Shown piece after piece: positions 6,307 through 10,528 of a stretch of 10,528 nt of DNA. The notes beneath the pieces were generated by a model. The model saw only the letters and a list, made by a program, of their open reading frames with translations. It had not been told where the DNA came from and ran no database searches. Where the stretch lies: NCBI GenBank assembly GCA_903908785.1, contig CAIVTL010000214.1:1-10528 (forward strand), read 5' to 3'. This stretch comes from Caldifarciminota bacterium. Its GTDB lineage: Bacteria > Hydrothermota > Tepidihabitantia > Tepidihabitantales > Tepidihabitantaceae. Position 1 is the first letter of the stretch. The number at the start of each line of letters is the position of its first letter. The position numbers were made by a program, and so were the translations under genes.

Positions 6307-9300
6307 TCATCGCGGCTGGGGCAGCACAATCGCGCTGGTGGAATACTCCGGCACCATCTGGAAGCTCTCAGTGAGCGTAACCCCGATGCGCTCGGGCCGG
6401 AGCAGCGTGAATATCTTCTTCTGTTCCGACAAGTCCGGCCAGACCGGGTAGCCCGGGCTGTAGCGGGCAATCTTGCTCCAGCCCGGCAGTTTCGGCAGCC
6501 CGGCCTGACAGTACCCGGCGAGAACCTCGGTCAATTCGGCCCCAAGTCCGTGCAGCAGGAACTGGTCGTGGACCTTGCCCTGCTCGGCCAGTTTGCGGCC
6601 TTCTTCCGCGGCCCGCCCGCCCGTGGTCACGACCTGCAGCGCGATGTGGAAACGCGCTGACCGGTGCTGGCGGGATAGCCGGCGGGCAAAGGCGGGAGCG
6701 AACTGCAGCCGGGTCAATTCCTGGTCGGTCCCGGGATGGAGGATGAGTAGTTTCTGGTCCTCGACCCGGGCCGCAAACAGACCGTACACCACCGCGCCGT
6801 GCCACAGCCCGCGCCGGTGGGCGGTAGCCAGCATCTGGTCCAGGGTGTACTCCGCTTCGAGCCGAGCCGCCCGCGTCGGTTTGGGGCCGAGCATGCGCCA
6901 GCGCTTGCGGAACAGTATGTCCCGGTCGAGGTAGGGCGCGTAGCGCCGGATTTCCACGTGGATTATCTTGGTCAGGGCGCGAGCGAAACCGGCGTCAATG
7001 CGGGGCCGGTTCCATACCACACCTGCTTCCGCCCGGCGCCGGGCCGGGCCGGGTTCCGCTGTCTGACCGCTGACCGCTTTCTGCTTTTCCGTGTTCAACA
7101 CTTGACTCCTGTCCTGGCCGGTAATGGCCTGTATGATTCTCAGTCCTTCGAGCGCATCCTTTGCATAGTACACCTTGCCCGGGTACCCCGGCTGCAACTC
7201 GCCTTCAACATAGGCGCGGGCAAGCGCCGCGCCGCCGCAGATGACCGGGGTCGCGAGGCCGGCCCCGGCAAATACCTCCATGTATTCCTTCATGGCGCGC
7301 GCCGATTCGACCAGCAGCCCGGAAAGCCCGATTGCGTCCGGTTTGTGCTTGCGCGCCGCCTCAAGGATGTCTTCCGGCGTCTGCCGCACGCCGAGGTTCA
7401 CCACGTTGAACCCGTTACTGGATACAATCATGTCCACCAGGTTCTTGCCGATGTCGTGGACGTCGCCGCGCACGGTCGCCAGCAGCAGCGTTCCCCGTCC
7501 CTTGTCACCGCCCGCGGGCAGGCGCGGCTTCAGGATATCGAACGCCGCCCGCATCACTTCCGCCGACCGGAGAACAAACGGCAACTGCATCTTCCCGGCT
7601 TCAAACCTCCGGCCGACCTCGGCCATAGCCGGCAGCAGGTCATCCTCGATGATGGCCAGCGCGGCCCTGGTCTTGAGCAGTTCGGCGATGGCTTCCGCGA
7701 TGCCGATACGGTTGCCGGCAAGGATGAGGTCGCCGACGGTGGGTGCGGCCCGAGCTTCACGGACGGCGCCCGCCGGCCGGTCGCTGAAAAGGGCGAGCAG
7801 CGCCGTGAGCGGGTCGGTCGTGTCGCGGCGACGGTTGAAGATGAGGTCCTCGCACCGGCCGACCGTTTCCGCGTCCAGCGACGAGAGTGGTTCGATTCTG
7901 CCCGCGTGCAGGATGGCGGCGTCAAGCCCGTGCTCAATCGCGTGGTGGAGGAACACCGTATTGAGCGCACGGCGCGCGGCCGGCTTCAGCCCGTACGAGA
8001 TATTGCTCACGCCGAGTATTGTGAAACTCTTCGGGAAGCGACGTTTGGCCTGCCGAATCGCCTTCAGGGTTTCGGCGCCGGCATCGCGCAACGACTCGTC
8101 ACCGCTCGCCAGCGTGAAGGTGAGAAAGTCAAAGAAGACGTCTTGCGGGGCGAGTCCGCCGCGCCGGACCGCCATGTCGTACAGCCGCTCGGCGACTTCG
8201 AGCTTCCGTTCGCCGGTCATGGCCATGCCCTTGCGGTCAATGGTCATCAACACGAGCGCCGCGCCCATTCTCCGGCAGAGCGCTATCGTCTTCTCGGCCC
8301 GCGCCGGGTCTTCGAGGTTGACCGAGTTGATGATACAACGGCCGGCGAGCCGCTCCAGCGCCGTTTCCACCGCCTCATAGCACGTCGAGTCCACCATCAC
8401 CGGCAGGTCCATGCCCGAGTTGAGGCGAACCGCTAGTTCTGTAATGTCGGCTACTTCGTCCTGTCCCGCGGCCGCAACCGAGAAGTCCATTACGTGCGCG
8501 CCCTCGGCTTTCTGTTCCTGCGCCGCCGCGACCATGCCGTCGAAATCGCGGGCGAGCAGCAGCTCGCGGAACCGCTTGCTGCCGCTGGCGTTGGTCCGCT
8601 CGCCGACGAAGAGCGGTCGCGGCTGCACCTTCAACTCCTGCGCGCTGTAGAGCGATGAGATGCGCGGTACAGCCGGAACCGGCCGGCGCGGCGCGATACC
8701 CTTGAGCGCCAGGGCAAGTTGCCGGATGTGCTCGGGCGCGGTACCGCAGCAGCCGCCCGCGATGTTCAGGCCCGGCCCGGTGGCAAACTGCTTCATCCGG
8801 CCGGCGAAGGCCTCCGGCGAAAGGTCATAGAGGATGCGGCCGGACTCGATACGGGGCAGACCGGCGTTGGGCATTACCGAAACCAGCTTCGACGAGTAGC
8901 CGGCAAGATAGCGCACCGCGGCGGCCATGCCGTCAGGCCCGGCTCCGCAGTTGAGCCCGATGGCCGCGACCGGGTACGGCTCGATTGCCGCCAGCACAGC
9001 TTCAATGTCCGAACCGGTGAGGGTCCGGCCGTGCTCGCTCAGCGTCACCTGAGCGATAACCGGCACGCGGTGACCGACTGATTCAAAGGCGTCGAGCGCG
9101 GCTGCCAAAGCCGCCTTCAGTTGCAGCAGGTCCTGGCTGGTTTCGAGAATCAAGCAGTCAACCCCGCCTGCCAGCAGACCGTCAACCTGGATACGGAAAC
9201 TGGTGACCAGTTCGGCAAGCGTGATGTGGCCAAGGCTCGGCAGCTTCGAACCCGGCCCGACTGACCCGGCCACAAACCGCGGCCTTGCCGGCGTGGTGTA

Positions 9301-9594
9301 CTCGTGTACCGCGCGCCGGGCAATCTCGGCCGCGCCGCGGTTGAGTTGAAAACACTCCTCCCCCAGCCCGTGCTCGGCCAGCGTGTGCTGCGCTCCGCCA
9401 AAGCTATTGGTCTCAACGACGTCGGCACCGGCGGCAAGGAACTGCTCGTGCGCCTTGCGCACAAGGTCCGGTTGCGTCTCCACCAGCAGTTCGTTGCACT
9501 CGCCCGGCGACACTCCCGCCGTCTGTAGCGCCGTGCCCATTCCGCCATCAAAGATGACGACACGTTCGCGGCAGGTCTTAGTCAGCCAGTCCAC
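6307..9594 (-). CDS. metH: Cobalamin-dependent methionine synthase
   Basis: Transfers the methyl group of 5-methyl-THF to homocysteine through methylcobalamin, in the cytoplasm. All modules are present in order over 1095 residues. The homocysteine/zinc domain (about 12-300) has Cys216 in GLNCGAG and Cys282-Cys283 in GGCCGT. The pterin domain (about 325-600) opens with VGERTNASGSKRF. The cobalamin cap (about 612-695) includes FEAGKMQLPFVLRSAEVM. The B12 domain (about 700-826) has GDVHDIGKN, with His713 as the cobalt ligand, then SGLL and GGAA. The reactivation domain (about 860-1095) has ARYSPGYPVWP and LTESFQM. The E. coli enzyme is 1227 residues; the shortfall is mostly in the reactivation domain, about 235 residues here against about 330, and the end comes soon after the LTESF motif. 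The linker before that domain is encoded by a heptad repeat. Start is GTG with GAGG 8 bases upstream, 21 bases after metF. Confidence 0.96.
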   Translation of the reverse strand: MDWLTKTCRERVVIFDGGMGTALQTAGVSPGECNELLVETQPDLVRKAHEQFLAAGADVVETNSFGGAQHTLAEHGLGEECFQLNRGAAEIARRAVHEYTTPARPRFVAGSVGPGSKLPSLGHITLAELVTSFRIQVDGLLAGGVDCLILETSQDLLQLKAALAAALDAFESVGHRVPVIAQVTLSEHGRTLTGSDIEAVLAAIEPYPVAAIGLNCGAGPDGMAAAVRYLAGYSSKLVSVMPNAGLPRIESGRILYDLSPEAFAGRMKQFATGPGLNIAGGCCGTAPEHIRQLALALKGIAPRRPVPAVPRISSLYSAQELKVQPRPLFVGERTNASGSKRFRELLLARDFDGMVAAAQEQKAEGAHVMDFSVAAAGQDEVADITELAVRLNSGMDLPVMVDSTCYEAVETALERLAGRCIINSVNLEDPARAEKTIALCRRMGAALVLMTIDRKGMAMTGERKLEVAERLYDMAVRRGGLAPQDVFFDFLTFTLASGDESLRDAGAETLKAIRQAKRRFPKSFTILGVSNISYGLKPAARRALNTVFLHHAIEHGLDAAILHAGRIEPLSSLDAETVGRCEDLIFNRRRDTTDPLTALLALFSDRPAGAVREARAAPTVGDLILAGNRIGIAEAIAELLKTRAALAIIEDDLLPAMAEVGRRFEAGKMQLPFVLRSAEVMRAAFDILKPRLPAGGDKGRGTLLLATVRGDVHDIGKNLVDMIVSSNGFNVVNLGVRQTPEDILEAARKHKPDAIGLSGLLVESARAMKEYMEVFAGAGLATPVICGGAALARAYVEGELQPGYPGKVYYAKDALEGLRIIQAITGQDRSQVLNTEKQKAVSGQTAEPGPARRRAEAGVVWNRPRIDAGFARALTKIIHVEIRRYAPYLDRDILFRKRWRMLGPKPTRAARLEAEYTLDQMLATAHRRGLWHGAVVYGLFAARVEDQKLLILHPGTDQELTRLQFAPAFARRLSRQHRSARFHIALQVVTTGGRAAEEGRKLAEQGKVHDQFLLHGLGAELTEVLAGYCQAGLPKLPGWSKIARYSPGYPVWPDLSEQKKIFTLLRPERIGVTLTESFQMVPEYSTSAIVLPQPR
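7054..7105. repeat. Heptad repeat tract in the metH inter-domain linker
   Basis: On the + strand TGACCGC occurs at 7064-7070 and 7071-7077, followed in phase by TTTCTGC (7078-7084) and TTTTCCG (7085-7091), with more decayed units on both sides. Read on the - strand it encodes SQVLNTEKQKAVSGQTAE, a polar, probably disordered link between the B12 and reactivation domains of MetH. Composition differs sharply from the surrounding gene. Confidence 0.7.
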
Positions 9595-9602
9595 TTCACC
9601 AA

Positions 9603-9606
9603 CCTC
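9603..9606 (-). promoter_or_regulatory. Ribosome-binding site of metH
   Basis: GAGG on the - strand lies 8 bases before the GTG at 9594, in the 21-base gap after metF. It supports this GTG as the initiator; no ATG is available nearby in frame, and the conserved core IFDGGMGT begins 14 residues in. Confidence 0.55.
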
Positions 9607-9615
9607 GTTGAGGCA

Positions 9616-10528
9616 TTACCCGAAGGTCGCTTTCAGCACTTCCGCCGTCGCGCGGCCTTTGCCCATCGTATAGAAGTGGAGTCCCGGTACTTCCTGCTTG
9701 AGCAGGTCACGGCAGAGTCGGGTGGTGAACTCAATGCCGGCGCGCCCCGCGTCCGCGGGCGTGGCCGCACGCGTGATACGGCTTACCAATTCCTCGGGCA
9801 GGTCAACGTGGAATTCGCGCGGTATCGAAACGAGCTGCTTTCCGTTCGTCACCGGCTTGATGCCGGGTATTATCGGCACTTTGATGCCGATTGCCCGTGC
9901 CCGGTCCACGAATTCGCGGAACCGCTCGGCGGCGAAGACCATCTGCGTGATGATGTAGTCCGCCCCGGCCTCTACTTTTTCCTTGAGATGGCGCAGGTCG
10001 TCGGCGAGGTTCGGCGCCTCGTAGTGCTTCTCCGGATACCCGGCCACGCCGATGCAGAAGTCGGTGGGCACGGCGTTGTCCAGCGCCTCGAGGTAGCGGC
10101 CGCGGTTCATGCCCGCAATCTGGCCGGCAAGCTCTGATGCGAACCGGTGCCCGTCCGGCTCGGGAATGAACTCCTTGAAACCCGGGGCCGGGTCGCCGCG
10201 CAGGACAAAGAGGTTGGTGAACCCGAGGTACTGCAGGTCAATCAGCGCATCCTCGGTCTCGTACCGGTTGAACCCGCCGCAGATGATGTGCGGCACGGTT
10301 TCAATCTTGTACCGGTTCGCGATTGCCGCGCAGATACCAACCGTGCCCGGGTTCTTCCGCCGCGGTATCTTTTTAGTCAGGCCGGCGCCCACGTCCTCAT
10401 AGACAATCCGCTGCTGGTGATAGGTAACGGTGATGAACGTCGGCTGGAACGGCAGCAACTGGTCAACCGAACTGAACAGCTCGGAAATCGACCGCCCCTT
10501 CTCGGGCGGGGTAATCTCAATTGACACC
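9616..10528 (-). CDS. metF: 5,10-methylenetetrahydrofolate reductase, N-terminus outside window
   Basis: A flavoprotein that reduces 5,10-methylene-THF to 5-methyl-THF, the methyl donor for MetH, encoded just downstream. The visible 303 residues are nearly the whole TIM barrel. The frame is open to the right edge. The GTG at 10527 encodes the residue before SIEITPPEKG, which corresponds to the family's internal SFEFFPP motif, so the true start is beyond the window. Key residues seen, counting from that Val: Glu4 (catalytic Glu of SxExxPP), VTYHQQR near 34-40, Asp112 in VLRGDP (flavin contact), Gln195 in YIITQMVF (folate contact), and the PIIPGIKPVTN segment at 218-228. The stretch NPGTVGICAAIANRY...VPHIICGGFNRYETEDALIDL is, from memory, very like Bacteroidota MetF, which also has YH after VT. 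Promoter and any riboswitch for this operon lie outside the window. Confidence 0.95.
   Translation of the reverse strand, partial: VSIEITPPEKGRSISELFSSVDQLLPFQPTFITVTYHQQRIVYEDVGAGLTKKIPRRKNPGTVGICAAIANRYKIETVPHIICGGFNRYETEDALIDLQYLGFTNLFVLRGDPAPGFKEFIPEPDGHRFASELAGQIAGMNRGRYLEALDNAVPTDFCIGVAGYPEKHYEAPNLADDLRHLKEKVEAGADYIITQMVFAAERFREFVDRARAIGIKVPIIPGIKPVTNGKQLVSIPREFHVDLPEELVSRITRAATPADAGRAGIEFTTRLCRDLLKQEVPGLHFYTMGKGRATAEVLKATFG

Noticed and set aside
5685..6374. Open frame of 229 codons on the + strand opposite the MYG1-like gene
   Set aside because: It mirrors the codon pattern of the - strand gene and runs across the metH stop; no domain is visible.
6799..8436. Long open frame on the + strand opposite metH (545 codons)
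   Set aside because: It is antisense to strongly conserved MetH domains. Such long opposite frames are usual in GC-rich genes, and its product is Arg/Gly-rich with no recognisable motif.

Overview
The window is GC-rich, almost fully coding bacterial DNA: seven genes in two blocks that converge near 5230, with the longest gene-free stretch about 126 bases. Several traits suggest a diderm bacterium, perhaps of the FCB group or a neighbouring candidate phylum such as WOR-3/Stahlbacteria. These are two exported proteins with Sec-type signal peptides, one of them ending in Phe like an outer-membrane barrel, and a MetF whose sequence resembles the Bacteroidota type as I remember it. The lineage is a guess: there is no rRNA or other marker gene here.

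Region 1 (1-3586, + strand) holds two adjacent paralogous DUF3857/transglutaminase-like proteins. The first is cut by the left window edge and keeps a Cys-His-Asp triad. The second has a signal peptide but carries Trp where the catalytic His should be, so the pair looks like one enzyme plus one probable pseudoenzyme. They are 3 bases apart and the second gene's ribosome-binding site lies inside the last codons of the first.

Region 2 (3587-5232, + strand) starts with a hairpin, a 12-bp palindrome overlapping the -35 box, and a strong sigma70-like promoter. It drives a two-gene cassette: a 127-residue beta-rich cytoplasmic protein of unknown function, overlapping by ATGA a 379-residue secreted, probably outer-membrane, protein.

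Region 3 (5229-10528, - strand, read right to left) is a methyl-group operon: metF (5,10-methylenetetrahydrofolate reductase, N-terminus beyond the window), metH (cobalamin-dependent methionine synthase), and a protein I tentatively place near MYG1/DHH phosphoesterases, with a four-Cys C-terminal cluster. MetF makes the 5-methyl-THF that MetH uses to methylate homocysteine; the third protein's role is unclear. The cassette and this operon end on the same CTAG palindrome, which serves as the stop codon on both strands.

The most unusual signal is a set of short degenerate tandem repeats of period 7 (one of period 8) embedded in frame inside coding sequences. One lies in the C-terminal part of the first transglutaminase protein, two build the signal peptide of the second, one expands the loop between its catalytic positions, and one forms the MetH inter-domain linker. 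They resemble in kind the heptanucleotide STRR repeats of cyanobacteria but sit inside genes.
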